Shown here: positions 32,658 through 50,727 of the stretch, piece after piece | Layout of the letters: every line of letters begins with the position of its first letter | How positions within the stretch are numbered: position 1 is the first letter of the stretch | Assembly (NCBI GenBank): GCA_963924555.1 | Contig: OZ004586.1 | Span: 6,344,501-6,408,500, forward strand | DNA: 64,000 bases | Source: Crambe crambe | Taxonomy: Eukaryota; Porifera; Demospongiae; Poecilosclerida; Crambeidae | Reading direction: 5' to 3' | The notes under the pieces: model-generated | What the model saw: the letters and a program-made list of their open reading frames with translations, nothing else | Told to the model about the DNA's origin: nothing | Databases searched by the model: none | Made by a program: the position numbers and the translations under genes

Positions 32658-34561
32658 CTGATGAATCTGGTGAACGGAGGTTAGACTTTGATCTTTGTTG
32701 ACATTAATTTTATCTAAAGTTTCCACGAGAAAACGGGGATTTGGCACATCATCTTGGATTGCCATCAGGGTTGATGTTGTGTTTGGATGAAGGATGGTTG
32801 CTTTAATAGTTTCATTATTGTCACCATTCATTGCAATAATTTTATAATTTTCAATGTTTCGAATGTCATTAGCCACCCATGTTAGATTGAAGAACTTCAT
32901 ATTAGATTTTGAGTCATGGAAAACCAGATGCACACTGAAGTTTCTAGGGGGGTCAGGACCATAACTTCCTAAAGAATATTAGTATAATAGCCATGAAATT
33001 CAATAATAATAATAGCTACATACCTAGGACTTCAAATGAAGAAGAATTAGTAGCATTCCTATTGTTTTGTCTATCCATAGTCACACATTTTATAGTTACA
33101 CGCCCGGATATGTTGGCAGTTATCGTCATGAGAGAAGTGCATTCATAAAAGCAATCTGACCTATTTGAGGCACAGTCTTCTGTTGGAATGTTGCTTGCCA
33201 ACAGAAAATCAGGAGCATAATTAATACAATGATTAGTGTTGACATCATTGCATTGAGTAAAGGTACCACACACATCATCAGCATTATAAGTTTTTACATT
33301 ATAACCATTTAAAAACCATAATAGATGCCTGCCAACAATAGAACATGTGAAAGTGACTTTTTCCATAAAGCAAGCTGGATCATTGTATTTCGAGTATGTT
33401 ACATTGGCAGTCAAATTTATGCTTGCTACTTGGCATTCACCTATCAATAACAACAAAAATAAAATGCAAGTTATAAAAATTGCATTTTTAAATGGCAGCT
33501 AATGTGATTAGTCAGTGTCTAATTGTGCTCATTAAGAGTTAGACCCTGTAGCTACTAGCTATCACATAATATGCACTGAAGAATGAAATTCACAGCTATA
33601 GCTAAGCAGTTCTATATTCATTCTTCTATGAACCTTATTAGCTAGTAGACTATCAGATTACAGGTTTGGTTCCTGTTTCTATTCAACATATTATTTCTAA
33701 TAGTGTAGAAAATGCCCAGTCATGTCCTGAACCAAACCGATTCCATGTTGGTGGAAAGAATTCTGGATGATCTGGTTCACAATATGCACATGCACTTGGA
33801 GTAATTACATGGAGTTGTCAGTAGAAATTACGCTATACCAATTTAAGCATAGCTATTGGGAAATAAATAATCACAGCAATAATAATAATAAGGGCAAAAT
33901 TAAAGTAGTGATATTCCATGCTAGGAACGCAAAAAAAAATTTTTTTCAGCATACCAAGCAGAAAAAAATGTAACACTATTTTCTACACAGCAGTAACCAG
34001 TTAGCTATTAGGTCTTCAGGAATAAGAGGAGGCAAAAAGTCATCAGCACAGCACACAACCTATATAAGAGCTACAGCTACATTCCTTACAGAATCTTAAA
34101 ATCTTAAGAAGTAGAACTAGCTAGCTACATTTCCTTAATGTATAGGTGTGTATTGCTTATGGAGCGCGCGCGGTTTGTGCATGTTGCGCGCCTCATTATT
34201 GCATTCCGTTGAGTCACGCATACGTGGTCATCAGACGCTTTCCTTCTCTTGCGGCTAAAGGGTCGGCGTGCAAGACTAAGGGCCGGCCGTGTCGCGACGG
34301 CACAAGTCGCGTGCGCAGCAGGATTGGCTGGGCGGCCTACTAGTGGGTTAGAACTTGGCTAGCTACAAAAGTTAATATAAATCACAGCTCCAGGACCTTC
34401 TATGAGCTCAAAATATTTTTCTACTTGGTGGGTATTATTAATAATTAATTTCAACAATGAAATTAATTATTTTTTTTAGCTAGCTAGAGAAACTTACAGT
34501 GAACTATGAACAATAGTCCTAATAAAATGGTCTTCCAAACTTTGGTGAATTCTTCCATCAT
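32658..34561 (-). CDS. Ig-FN3 receptor, gene 1 (3' end not found)
   Basis: Three minus-strand exons join in phase: 34,561-34,498 (signal peptide MMEEFTKVWKTILLGLLFIV), 33,440-33,024 (Ig-like domain: FTCSIVGRHLLWFLNGYNV with later paired cysteines and ECTSLMTITANISGRVTIKC), and 32,968-32,658 (FN3-like: PPRNFSVHLVF, FFNLTWVAND, IENYKIIAMN). Donors are GTAAGT, GTATGT and GTAAGG. Many N-x-S/T sites suit an extracellular glycoprotein. Same plan as gene 2 at 40,511-43,948, but I find no membrane or tail exon downstream. The region that should hold it is the inverted repeat at 31,601-32,581. It may be a secreted form, have a distant last exon, or be truncated. Confidence 0.7.
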
Positions 34562-35480
34562 TTGTTAAAAAAACTGCCAGAATTAAGCTTTTCTGAAAAC
34601 TAGTATAGTAAATACAGGTGCCACACCCACTTTTTACAAATTTGAAACCTACCTGATGAATACCATTGTCAGGGTTCTATATACTCTACTGGGCCATTTT
34701 ACTCAGTGCCCCCCTCCCTCCCCCCCCCCCTCCCCTTATTTGTAGAGTCTCCTTCAATTTCTTCCCCAAAACATAAATTCTAACTCTGGATAGAACCGTG
34801 ATACCCTTCAGGTATCAGTGCATGTGTGTGATAATTATTCGTTATTAGCTAGTGTATGTAATAGCAGGATCAATAGCACCAAGTAATGCAGGGAGGCAAA
34901 ACCTAGGCCATGATATAGCTAGTAGTTTTCTTGTGCTAACCCTCAGCACAGAATGCTTAGTATCATGCATAGATATTTTTATGGGTCACTAGTACAAGGG
35001 TATATCAGTGTAGCTACCTAGTCTTTTGACAATGCATCATATAGGGTTGAAGATGTATTTTTAACTGGTGCAGTAGCCACCTAGGAATTTTTCCATCTCC
35101 CGATTCCAGGTAGAGCTCATCTGTATCTTGTGTTCTGTGAGTAGTTATCAAGAAATACTGTAACGGCATGGGGAAGAAGAAGTGCTCTCTGGAGTAGCTT
35201 TTTAGCTATGAAAATCAAACTTGCAAGAATTACTGGTCAGTTCATCAATATTTTCGTCTTTCATTTTTTCCTTCCATAGCATCAAATCTATTAGAGCCAT
35301 GAGCCTGTTCCTCTATCTGATTTAATATAACTGAATGCATGTCATATCAGGATTTGCATATAGTGTCTGCTCATGTTAAACCAGGATCAACTCCTGTTGG
35401 ATTAAGCAAATATTCAGACATTGTTATGGCATCTGGACTGAGCCTAAAATAGGAGCCCTCGGGCCTGTCTAGTATTTGGG
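34562..35480. other. Intergenic, no gene
   Basis: A C-rich run lies at 34,707-34,735. A CG-rich patch at 34,165-34,340, inside intron 1 of the Ig gene, stands out from the AT-rich surroundings. Nothing coding is recognised. Confidence 0.4.
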
Positions 35481-35484
35481 TGTG

Positions 35485-35905
35485 CTACACATGCATATGT
35501 TTATGTGTTTGAATACATGTGTTGGTAATGTGTCTTACATAGTGACATGTGTGTAACAAATCTGAAATATTTCTTTGGCGGGCATGATTATCTTTTGCCA
35601 GGATGTGCATCCAGGATACATGTGTTTTATTATGTGACCCATCAGAACTCTGTTTCCATATAGGGATGTACTCGGGATCAGACCGGTGTCTTTTCACTTC
35701 CCTGGTGTGTGCATGGCATATGCAGCTAATGCTTGGAATTTCAGATCCAAAAATGGGTCTTCAAGCACTCTCGATTAGCTTACTGAAGTGGTCATTCCTT
35801 GGTTGTTCCTTTTTACAGACAAAGCAGGGCCCACAGCATTTATTACAGCGAAAGCTGGACATCACCTTTGGCCAGACTTTTTTACTGGAACTTGCCACAA
35901 TTTTT
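35485..35905 (-). pseudogene. Cys-rich protein remnant
   Basis: The minus-strand frame reads MSSFRCNKCCGPCFVCKKEQ, then a stop near 35,762, then continues in the same frame with SISCICHAHTREVKRHRSDP and onward to about 35,485. Clustered CxxC and C/H residues suggest a zinc-binding protein, possibly transposon-derived. One in-frame stop and no start mean it is probably dead. Family not identified. Confidence 0.3.
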
Positions 35906-35994
35906 TTCACTTGTATATTATCATTATTATTCCTCTTTGAGGTATTATAAAATTGCTTGTTTCTACACAGATATAACGCACAAACACTTATGAT

Positions 35995-36050
35995 AATTCG
36001 GAAATAGTGGTGGTATGATAATTCAGAAATAGTGGTGGTTTATCTTCTAG
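35995..36050. repeat. Short tandem duplication
   Basis: GATAATTCGGAAATAGTGGTGGT is followed directly by a second copy with CAG for CGG: two units of about 23 bp. Confidence 0.8.
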
Positions 36051-36374
36051 ATAAAACACATCACTTATCTGAACACGTGCAAAAACAGCAGTGTGCCACT
36101 ACATTCCAATGGCTATCAGTGAATGAAGCGCTCTTTTTGTGTGATTAGAAGGAATTTAAGGGACATAATTATTACTTGCAGTACCTGCCTGAAGCATCTT
36201 TAGATCAGCAAAATTTCATACTTAGTATTTACACCGAAATCATTCAGAAAGCTCGATCAAGAAGAAATTGGGCATTAATTGGAATTGCAATTAAATCTCC
36301 CGTTTAGAACGTTTTCGCGGATGGTAGTGGTCCGGCGTCCGCCTGTAGCTATGTATATGCTGTTCTCTACACAA

Positions 36375-36404
36375 GTCCACAGAAACAACATTGTTTCTGT
36401 GGAC
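36375..36404. repeat. Perfect 14-bp stem hairpin
   Basis: GTCCACAGAAACAA, a two-base loop CA, then the exact complement TTGTTTCTGTGGAC. No U-run or gene end is next to it. Confidence 0.85.
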
Positions 36405-36413
36405 TGCATTACA

Positions 36414-37664
36414 GTAGTGATACCGGGCTATTTTTAAAAATACTATAAAACTATAAATTCATTTCTTAAAAATATTAAGCTCTCTTTCCTCAGCCAGATA
36501 AACTTTATCCGATAGAAATCCATCCAGTAGAAGCAGAGATACGTAACATTTTACAATTGAAATTGTACAGGAAAATTTTACTTTCTTTTAATTTAAAAAA
36601 AACGACACCTTTCCAAATAGGTTAAAGGTCATAATGGCTAATAGTACTGCAATCTTTTGCTCGTATCTTAGGATCTACTGGATGGATTTTCTTCAAACAA
36701 AGTTCATATGGAAGAGTATGAAAGTGAGTATAGAACTAAGGGTAAATTTAAAAAAATAGGCCATGTAGTCTGGACTACACCAGACTAGTAAAACTGTTGT
36801 ACAATCGTTGTTAATTTGTCCTAGAGTCTGTCCCTGTTCTGAATGTACACAACATTGACAAAGTTAGGAACTTGAGTAGGCCTACCCTCCCCATCTAAAA
36901 CGTGTTTTTGGTTGCTCATTTCAAATTTACTGTATTACGGCTTTGCTATATTTTAGAATTTGTGGCATTAAACCTGCAATTTCTGCTTCCAAGCTTTGCA
37001 GTGGACAGTGATTGATGTTCAAAGTCATGTACAGGATCTGAGAGCTTTGCTGTTATTAAGGAATTCAGACTGCAGCATTAATCAACTATGACTCCACAGC
37101 CAGAACTGATTTATGTTGTTCAGAGATTGATTCAGAATTCAAACCTTTTTCACAACTTTTATTTTACATTAAAATGTGTACTATGGGGGTGAGGGGGGTT
37201 AGGCTATTCACCTGAGGCAGCACAGATTCAAATTTAGCAGGAAAGGGTTGAGGTCGTGAACTTTGACCTATCAGTTATATAAGTTGAATGCCTTATCCTT
37301 CTTGCGTGCCTTCTTTTCCGCTTGATGCAAGAAGTTATCCAAGGTACCAGAATCAGTTTTTGATGCAGTTTCCAAAACATATGGTTTCATGACCTATTCA
37401 AGCGTTATATCATAAGAAAATCGAAATTTAAATATGTTTTTGAACATTAAATCTAATTTTAGCACTATATCTAAAAGAAACTGTCACAGTTAGATTCTCT
37501 AGAATATTAGGATTCTGTTGATATGCTTTTTTTCTGAATTTCTTTGGATCTGGACCTTCGCAGCCAGGTTATATCTTGGTCACTTTTGGTGCTGTCCTGC
37601 AGTATTATCTTTACGTATAAAAAATTGACCCGCCCACCTTAGCATCCGGTATCACTAATTACAG
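36414..37664. mobile_element. Possible 1.25-kb DNA transposon with TAGTGATACCGG ends
   Basis: ACAGTAGTGATACCGG near 36,413-36,428 is mirrored by CCGGTATCACTAATTACAGT near 37,648-37,667. The interior has no recognisable transposase and is AT-rich. With only about 12-14 bp of matching TIR this is a weak call. Confidence 0.4.
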
Positions 37665-38600
37665 TGCATTATTATAGCATTAATAATGCAGTGTAATAGA
37701 TAGAACGATATAGCTATAAATTGCTCAAACAAATGTGAATAATGAGAACTCAACTAAACTGTCAAGCTAGATATACATCTGGCTAGCTATAGGGCATAAT
37801 AATAATAACTAGCGAGTACCCGCAGAAACTCTGCGCATGCCTGCGTCCGCAAAAACTCTACACACGGAATGTGTGTGTGTCCACTCACTGGCAGTGAGTG
37901 GCTACCAGTGACATATATGAAGGGTACAAGTTATGCATGTCAAGTAAAGGTCTATTTGAGACTATTGCAAGGGCATTATCATGTCAGATTCCACTAATTG
38001 TAATGTACAAACTTTAAGCGAGATTTAATTGTGCAAATATTTTGATTTTAACTTGTATGCTTGAGTTTATTCTCCCTTTTCACATGCATTAATCTGTAGT
38101 GAGTCTGACTATCCATCTAACACCATGCCACCAGTCCACATAGGTACCTGGAATCAAATCAAACTCTCAGCTGTGGGACTTCAGCCACTTACTGGAGAAG
38201 TATAGTCAGTTTGAGACAATAATTGTGTACAGCTGACCATCTGCCTTTACTGTCCTATATAGGATGTAGGTTCTGACTTTATTAAGTACCACAACCTGCA
38301 ATAGAGGGTTGCAAGTGTTTGCATAAGGATTGATTTTCTCACGTGCAACATAGCTAGCTAGTTACTCAATCCATTTCTCAACTGGAGTAAATCCTTTTAG
38401 TGATCAATTCCAAGTTGTCCCAAATTTCATTTTAACCAGTAAACAGTTCTTTGAGTGCAGAAGGATAATCAGTAAGAGGTAGCTAGTCCATTGTGACAGC
38501 AGTTGAGAGCTTCACTTGCAAACCTCAGACTTGACAATGGGCCCAAGGTGCTGCTTGTTTCATTAGCACCTACGTAGCCTATGTCTTTGTTCTTCCCTGT
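37665..38600. other. Gene-free stretch
   Basis: AT-rich, no convincing frame on either strand. A short GT run is present near 37,870. Confidence 0.4.
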
Positions 38601-38609
38601 TAGTTTTCT

Positions 38610-38830
38610 CCTAATACTCTCTCTCTCTCTCCCTTCTCTCCTTCACTCTGTACCTCTCTCTTTCTCTTGCTCTTTCATCTTCTGTCAAGTGTGTTCTTCG
38701 ACTTCTCTCCCTCTCTCTCCCTTGCTCTTTCATCTTCAGTGAAATGTGCTCTCTGACTTCTTTGCCTCTCTCTCTCCCTTGATCTTCTAGTTTCTGAACT
38801 TCAACTCTGCCTCTCTCTCCCTGAATTTCG
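38610..38830. repeat. CT-rich imperfect repeat
   Basis: Units of the type CTCTCTCTCCCTTGCTCTTTCATCTTC-GT recur about three times with diverged spacers, a polypyrimidine array of about 60-bp period. Confidence 0.6.
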
Positions 38831-39119
38831 TGCCATTGTATTTAAATCTGAGCATGCGCAGTCATGTCTAAGTATGCGCACATTCGTCGCAAGCTGACTT
38901 CCCATCTCTCATCTTGCTACTCTGTGGGAGTTGAATTTATCCCACTTGTGGCTGAAATTCTAGGTGGCCTCGTGGAGGATGCTATCACCTGATGCCACCT
39001 CGTCCACCAAGCACCTTTTCGGGCATGTCGCCATTGCTCTTCGGCATGGGAATGCAAGTTTATGGCTGCGACCCTGCCCCCTGAACTGGATGGTCTTTGT
39101 TCTACTGCTGTTGTGTTTT

Positions 39120-39445
39120 TGTTGTTTTATTTTATCTTTCTTTTGATTTTGTTCACTTGTTTTTTGCTTGTCCCTTGTTTGTTTGTCTTTTGGTTTCATA
39201 TCATCAGAATTCAATCAAAAAAAAAACAGCATATCTGATCTGCAAAATTATTTTGTTTTTCTTTTGGTTTCTGTTCACTTATTTTTTTGTTTGTCCCTCT
39301 TTTGGTTTTATCTTTTCACAATCATCAGAATTCAATCAAAAACAAAAAAAAACAAAAAAAACCCAGCATATCTGATCTGTTTTTGTTTTTTGTTTGTCCC
39401 TTATTTGTTTCTCTTTTGGTGTTATCTTATCAGAATTCAGTCAAC
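39120..39445. repeat. Tandem repeat of about 110-bp units, three copies
   Basis: Each unit contains TTTGTTTGTCCC, CTTTTGGTTT, ATCAGAATTCA and CAGCATATCTGATCTG. The third ends in a truncated form. Internal A runs vary in length. Short frames across it are artefacts of the T-rich sequence. Confidence 0.8.
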
Positions 39446-39564
39446 TGTGATGCATACCTTGACATAATGTGACGTAGTGCGTATGTACGCACTGACAAGC
39501 ACATTATTATATAGATAATGTACACCAACTTATTGTCACTTGCTTATGTATGGAAAAAGAATAA

Positions 39565-39785
39565 ACATGGGGGCCCTACATACTATAAAGGGCCCAAATC
39601 AGCTCCAATTTATAAATGGGGCCCCAGGGTATTTAGAGGGGGGCCCATATTTATATAAAACTAAGGCCCCCTGGGGGCCCTAATATCATAAAGGGGGCCC
39701 CAAATACATATGAGAATGGGGCCCCGGCCAGGGCCCCCATATTTATATAAATATGGGGCTGGGGGCCCTGATTATAGGGGAGGCC
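39565..39785. repeat. Cluster of GGGGCCCC palindromes
   Basis: At least ten GGGCCC or GGGGCCCC-type cores alternate with AT-rich spacers such as ATTTATATAAATAT over 220 bp. The strand is close to self-complementary at several scales, so it could fold into multiple hairpins. No gene. Confidence 0.75.
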
Positions 39786-40510
39786 TATTTTCATATGACA
39801 CTAGTCCCACCCGACATAGCTAGTGCTTTTAACAATGACTTGATGGTCCTGACAGATAGAGCTACATGGAGTTATGTTTATTATAGTAGTTACTTCAGCT
39901 GTAGCATGCACACATCATGTACGTAATCTGAAGTTTATATCATGTTCTCGTTTGGTGATTTTTGTTTAATCAAAATGGGCGTATTAATAAGAAGTGGGTG
40001 TGGTCAAAAAATCTTCACATGTGCCTATGGCATGCATACACTGTCCCTATATTCTATTTCCAGAAGTTGGCAACTATAGCAACAGGTTATCTAAATCTGT
40101 GATTTGAGTGTGAGTTTTGATAGCATCCTGTATTCCCAAAATGCTCTCACTTTCATCTTCGTTTTAGGTTTGCCACAGCTTCAACCTTAGCCTTATCCAC
40201 CTGTACTTCCCCTCCTCCAACCACATGCTCTTACATACCCAATTGACATTTCTTCAATTTTACCATTAACCCTGCCTTCTGCAACCTCTCCAAAACCATC
40301 CTGCAAATGTGCATGAGTGGCCAATGATCAAATCATCCGGGTACGTATCATCCAGGTAAGCATAAGCAAACTCTTTCAACCCTTCCAATAATCTGTCGAA
40401 TAAAGTGAGGTGATTATTGCAACTTATATCTACCTAATAACTGTTATAAACAACAACAACAAAAAACACAAACTTAATGGTAATTGTAGTTTTGCAACTT
40501 TTAAAAGTTT

Positions 40511-43500
40511 TTACAGTTTGTAAGCTTTATTATCACAAAATTTAATATTAAACGACCTATTGGGCACATAATTTGCATTTATCTCATCATACATAGGCTC
40601 ATGTTGTCCTTGTTGATTTTCATTGCCTGAGGCTTGTGTAATGGTCTGTTTCTTAGCTTTCCTCCATTTAGTCAGCATAATACTCATGAGACAACAAGCC
40701 CCTACAAGAATCCCTGAACCAAAACTAGAGCTCAGGATAACAGCAATTGAAGCATTTAGGCAATTTTTAAAATCTGACCCTATAGGTAAGAAATAATAGT
40801 GAAGATGAGAGAGACTGGAGTACTGACTCTGGCTCAATAATTCAAATAGCTAGGCCTGCCATAGCACTCATTAGGATTGGGGTTAGGAGTGTACAATATA
40901 TTTACATAATTTCTCTTCCTGAGATTCCCTAAGAGTGAAGTTTAGATTTATGGAGTGTACATGTACTGTCAATCATCGCTCACTTGCTAAATTTATGAAG
41001 AAGTTACGTACCTGTATCATTAGCTACTGACTGATAAACAGGGCATGATACTGAAGTCACTGTAGGATAACTTGAAGTTGGTTCAATGGTGGAACGAGAC
41101 TGAGTTGAAACTTCAGTAAAGATGTGTTTTTCTGTAAAGTAAAGCAATTATTAGTAATGTTTGGACCCCTCAGGCCTCAGCTTTAATAAGATATTCATAT
41201 TGCATGGAAAATGCTATGGCCAAATACGTACCTAACCATTTCCAAAGTGTTTGGGCTGTTGGGCCAATTGATAGTATAATAAAATTATAGACGATCACTG
41301 ACCTGGCAGGCTCATGGATAATTATGTTGCATAATTGCATACATTATAAATTTTCCTGTTATATTAAACGTGGTAATATTAACGGTACTGTAAAGGTACT
41401 GTTTAAAGAAAGCATTCCTTATTATAGATACATTATTATAATTATGTAGTAAACATTTTCACTTTCAAAATGTAACTTAGAAGTGTTAAGTGAAAGCCCC
41501 ATGCGGATGAGCAGACTGGCTTCAGAATGCTGTATTGTTGCCTCGGCACCAAAGTAGCTACATACAGTACTTAAATTGTTTTTATCAAAATTACAATCAT
41601 ACAAAAAATTACCTAGCTACAGTACATTATTCTCTTTGGATAACACAATCCAGTCATCTTACCTTGATGTAAGTTCAAGTTAAATGTGGTTGCAGGAGTA
41701 AGCCCAAAACAGTTGATAGCCCTTAAGTCAATTGTTATATCAGTAACATTTGATAACAGAGTAATAAAAGCCCTTGTTTCAGTTGTATTAATAGCAACAG
41801 CATTAACTTCAAGCAGATAAGCATCCACAGTTATTACCGCGATAGGTATTATCCATGAATGGTTCATTCCAATACAACTGAACTAGGCGTTGTGATAAAC
41901 TTTCATTGATCCTTAAACTCAGGTTACTTATGTGTGTCAGGTGACCTACAATAAGAGATAATAATTATACTATAAGCTCTAAGATATATTCCACCTAGTA
42001 CATTTAGTCCCATAAACCAGTATGGCATAAAGTCCTCCCCTAGGGGATAGGACTATAGCTATGAAGTTCTCCCCTTGGTTAAATAATTCTTAGAGTAATG
42101 CAATGAAAAGAAATTGTGAGATATATAGCTAGCTAGCTATAATATGTATGCTTTGAAAGTTTCTTCATATTAATTATGGCATAAAAGTCCACAAAGAAAG
42201 TTGCTCGGATACTGTTCACTGGTCTCGATAATGAGGTCTCAGATACGTAGTACTTGTGCATCAGTGCACTACAAAATATCATCAGGCACAGAGGAAAGCT
42301 GCTATTTCTACAATCTTTCCATGAACTAAACATTTTTAATTCCACTATAGGTATAGGGTGTACCAAACCATCTCCAAGTTTAGAAAGTTCTTCCTCATGC
42401 AAAGTTGAAGCGAGAGAGGGGCTGGTCAGTATTAGGTTCCTCTTGAGGGCGTAACAGTGTCGGGGTCAAATACTGTGAGCGTGGCTCCTTCGAAGCACCA
42501 ATATTAGCAGTATACATACTTAGACAGGACAGAAAAACAGCCATTGAATCTACATACCTTGCCGGTGCTGGTGTCGTGAGAGAGTAACTACAGTAAGCAA
42601 CATAGCCTAAAGGCAGAGCCTAGTCAGCCAATCAGGTGGAACATATAATAGTTATAGTAAGGTTACCTTGGAAATTATGGCTGTGAACGGTCCAAGTCTG
42701 AGGGTGCAGACGTAGACCTTTCACAGCAATAATTTCCTCAGCACCGTACTATAACTATTACTTAAAATTAGAATTAGCTACCGTGACATAATTATTTTGT
42801 GCAGCATAATCATGATCTACATGTCATTAGCTGTATACCTCATGTTTGGACTTTCGGTACTCAGTTGGCTAACTACAGTATTACTAAGCTATATATATAT
42901 AGCTATTATAGCTAAAACAACAATATCATGGGACTGGAAATCTGGAACTCTAAACTAGAAAGTTATTGTGACTGTGGGTCATGACTACTATATTATTATG
43001 TACACAATTAGCAGTATAGCTATTAAGTTTGGTAAATTAGGTACAATATATTCTCCAAAGTCCATCAATAAGCAAACTATTGGATCACATGAATAGCTCT
43101 AATTATAGCTATTGTAATAAATCTCCAAAATCTACAATAATAGTTATTTCCTAAAAGATTTTGTACTGCAGCTAGATTTCTTCAAAACCATGCATGCAGA
43201 CTGCTTGCAAAACTACATACCCAATAATAGTCTTGCCAGCTATAGCTACTACAGCATGTATTATACTTACCCGCTATTAGCAAATGTTGAGATGTTGCAC
43301 TGTCTCCTGAGCAGGTAAAGAGTGCTTCATGAAATTCAGATGAAGCAGTAACTTCAGCTGTGGATGTCATTGTGCTAGAAGTACTGGACGTATAAGTTAG
43401 CCATACCGTAGTGCTCAATCCTAACCATGACATTTCTTGTCTGGAATTTAAGGGTGAATTATTTTTTATGAATGTTTTTTCTTTGAAATTTTGAGAGCGA

Positions 43501-43948
43501 GGAGTGATTCTCCATTCCAACACTCCTGAATCAACAGTGCACTCAAATACAACTCTCTCATTAGGGCAATGTGTTGTACTATTCCTGTGTTTTGTCAGTC
43601 TTGCCGCTGCATGGAAGATAATTATTATTGCATGAATGCCAATATAATAATACACTAGCCCTCTACTGCAATCCCAAACTTTCATTCAGTAGCTAGCCAG
43701 GCTTGTAGCACAGGCTTGAGCCCTTTGCTGGAAATAGTTATAATAATTATTGCATTAGTTTGCTGAATTAATCTTAGTTCTCACATTGAAAATATCTTAG
43801 CTGAGTAACAATAATATTGTATCCTGGCTACATTCAGCAAGACCACACTGACCAGTTACACACACAGAAGGCTGTGTGTTGCATGCTCACCTAGCAATGG
43901 CTCCAAACCTATTAAAACTGCAACGACACAAACATGGATGATATTCAT
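40511..43948 (-). CDS. Ig-FN3 type I receptor with tyrosine tail, gene 2 (one frameshift)
   Basis: Five minus-strand exons with matching phases: 43,948-43,891 (signal peptide MNIIHVCVVAVLIGLEPLLG); 43,606-43,271 (Ig: CPNERVVFECTVDSGVLEW ... ALFTCSG); 41,945-41,663 (FN3: RLVQLYWNEPFMDNT ... VDAYLLEVNAVAIN); 41,131-41,012 (Ser/Thr-rich stalk, TEVSTQSRSTIEPTSSY); 40,779-40,511 (membrane segment AVILSSSFGSGILVGACCLM, basic stop-transfer KWRKAKK, tail). The tail has YDEI, resembling a Src-type SH2 site, plus NANYVPN and NKAYKL. The FN3 exon is one base too long: the frame must shift near 41,835-41,845 to connect its two halves, as domain logic and exon length both require. This is a pseudogene lesion, an allele or an assembly error. 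Confidence 0.75.
42646..42760. mobile_element. 115-bp hairpin MITE
   Basis: Left end TAATAGTTATAGTAAGGT, right end ACCGTACTATAACTATTA, with further inner matches (GGAAATTAT-GCTGTGAA). Lies in the intron between the Ig and FN3 exons of gene 2. Confidence 0.8.
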
Positions 43949-44098
43949 CGTGGTAGAAGAGAACTCTGGCTGCATAAAATTAACGGCCAGCTATATTTGG
44001 CAGGCCGGCCGGCTGGTGTAAGCGCGCGCCGCCTAGTATACTGATGGGTGTGTTCCCTCCATTTAGCACAGATAATACTAGCATAGCAAACCAAGGAC
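43949..44098. promoter_or_regulatory. Putative shared bidirectional promoter
   Basis: Only 150 bp separate the start codon of Ig receptor gene 2 (minus, 43,948) from that of the ADP-ribosyl cyclase (plus, 44,099). It contains a CG-rich core with GGCCGGCCGGC and GCGCGCGCCGCC near 43,999-44,032, unlike the AT-rich surroundings. No TATA box is obvious. Promoter function is inferred from geometry and composition. Confidence 0.5.
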
Positions 44099-48795
<4,697 letters not shown>

Positions 48796-48998
48796 TACTA
48801 TCATTAACCAAATAATATTATAGTGGCTAAAACAATTATTGTAGCAGCATTTTATAACTACTATTGATTTAATCAGTGTGATATGAGTAGCTAACATTAA
48901 AAATAGAAAAAATTGAGAAACTAAATATCAACTAATGTACTATTTTTCCACATTCCTTTTATGATTTCCTATTCTGATGACTACACAATTAATAGTGG

Positions 48999-49816
<818 letters not shown>

Positions 49817-50155
49817 CTATAAGAGGTTAGAGGAAAGAATATACGATATCAGAGTATAGTGAGGAAGAAAGCACAGTAATGAAACAAGTAGGCTCCATTG
49901 TTAATGTTTAGTAATGAATCGAGTACATCACTGTCATAAAACTGTATTGCTAGCTATAACCTTAACCATAGGCATATTTTGATTAGGGGGGCAGCAGCAA
50001 TTCCTCTTACAGTAAACTATAGCTTTAAACTTGTCTTGCTCCCTGGTTCCCACGTCTATGTTAACAATGGAGCATGCTCATTTCATTACTGTCCATACAT
50101 AATGTGCTTTCTTTCTCACTTAACTGTCACTTACTACAGCAGCTAGCTAAGGAGT

Positions 50156-50625
50156 TGAGGCAAGGTTATTTGGTAAAGGGTCGTTCTCGACATCCTTAGC
50201 CTAGCCGGCCACGCCCCTAGAAAAAAGTATGCAAACAAGTGAGAGTAAAAACATTTCTTCTAAATAAAAGAGTGATATAGGCTTGAGTACATGACTATAA
50301 AAAGTACGGAAACAAGGTGCTGGTTCATAAGCTCTACAGAATTGACAAACCCTACAATTGACACAAACCCTACATCACTGATCCTTTTGGCTACACCTTG
50401 CAGCGATGTAGGGTTTATGTCAATTGTAGGGTTTGTCAATTCTGTAGAGCTTATGAAGTATATACCAGCACCTTGTTTCCGTACTTTTTATAGTCATGTA
50501 CTCAAGCCTACATCACTCTTTCGTTTAGAAGAAATGTTTTTACTCTCCCTGTTTGCATACTTTTTCAAGGGGCGTGGCTAAGGATGTCGATAACGACCCT
50601 TTACCAAATAAGCTTACCAAGCCTC
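50156..50625. mobile_element. Large foldback element, about 470 bp
   Basis: Arms of about 210 bp are near-perfect inverted copies: GGTAAAGGGTCGTT on the left, AACGACCCTTTACC on the right, with internal blocks such as CTTGAGTACATGACTATAAA and its complement. Centre near 50,385-50,410. No frame of note. It sits upstream of the cathepsin exons. Confidence 0.88.
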
Positions 50626-50727
50626 AGCAAGGCAGTTTTTCTCAGTGTATATTGCTAACTGTGTCTACGAAGCATTCTAGCATTCTAATGTTGTCTACGT
50701 AGCGTCTACGAAGTGTATAAACTAAAG

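Noticed and set aside
33767-34343. Short plus frames opposite Ig receptor gene 1
   Set aside because: They lie in its first intron on the other strand, with no family pattern.
39097-39472. Overlapping frames rich in F, L and K
   Set aside because: They come from T-rich tandem repeats of about 110 bp, have low complexity and no splice support.
42133-42402. 89-codon minus frame between the Ig and FN3 exons of gene 2
   Set aside because: It does not fit the exon phases of the gene (Ig and FN3 join directly at phase 1) and has no recognised domain.
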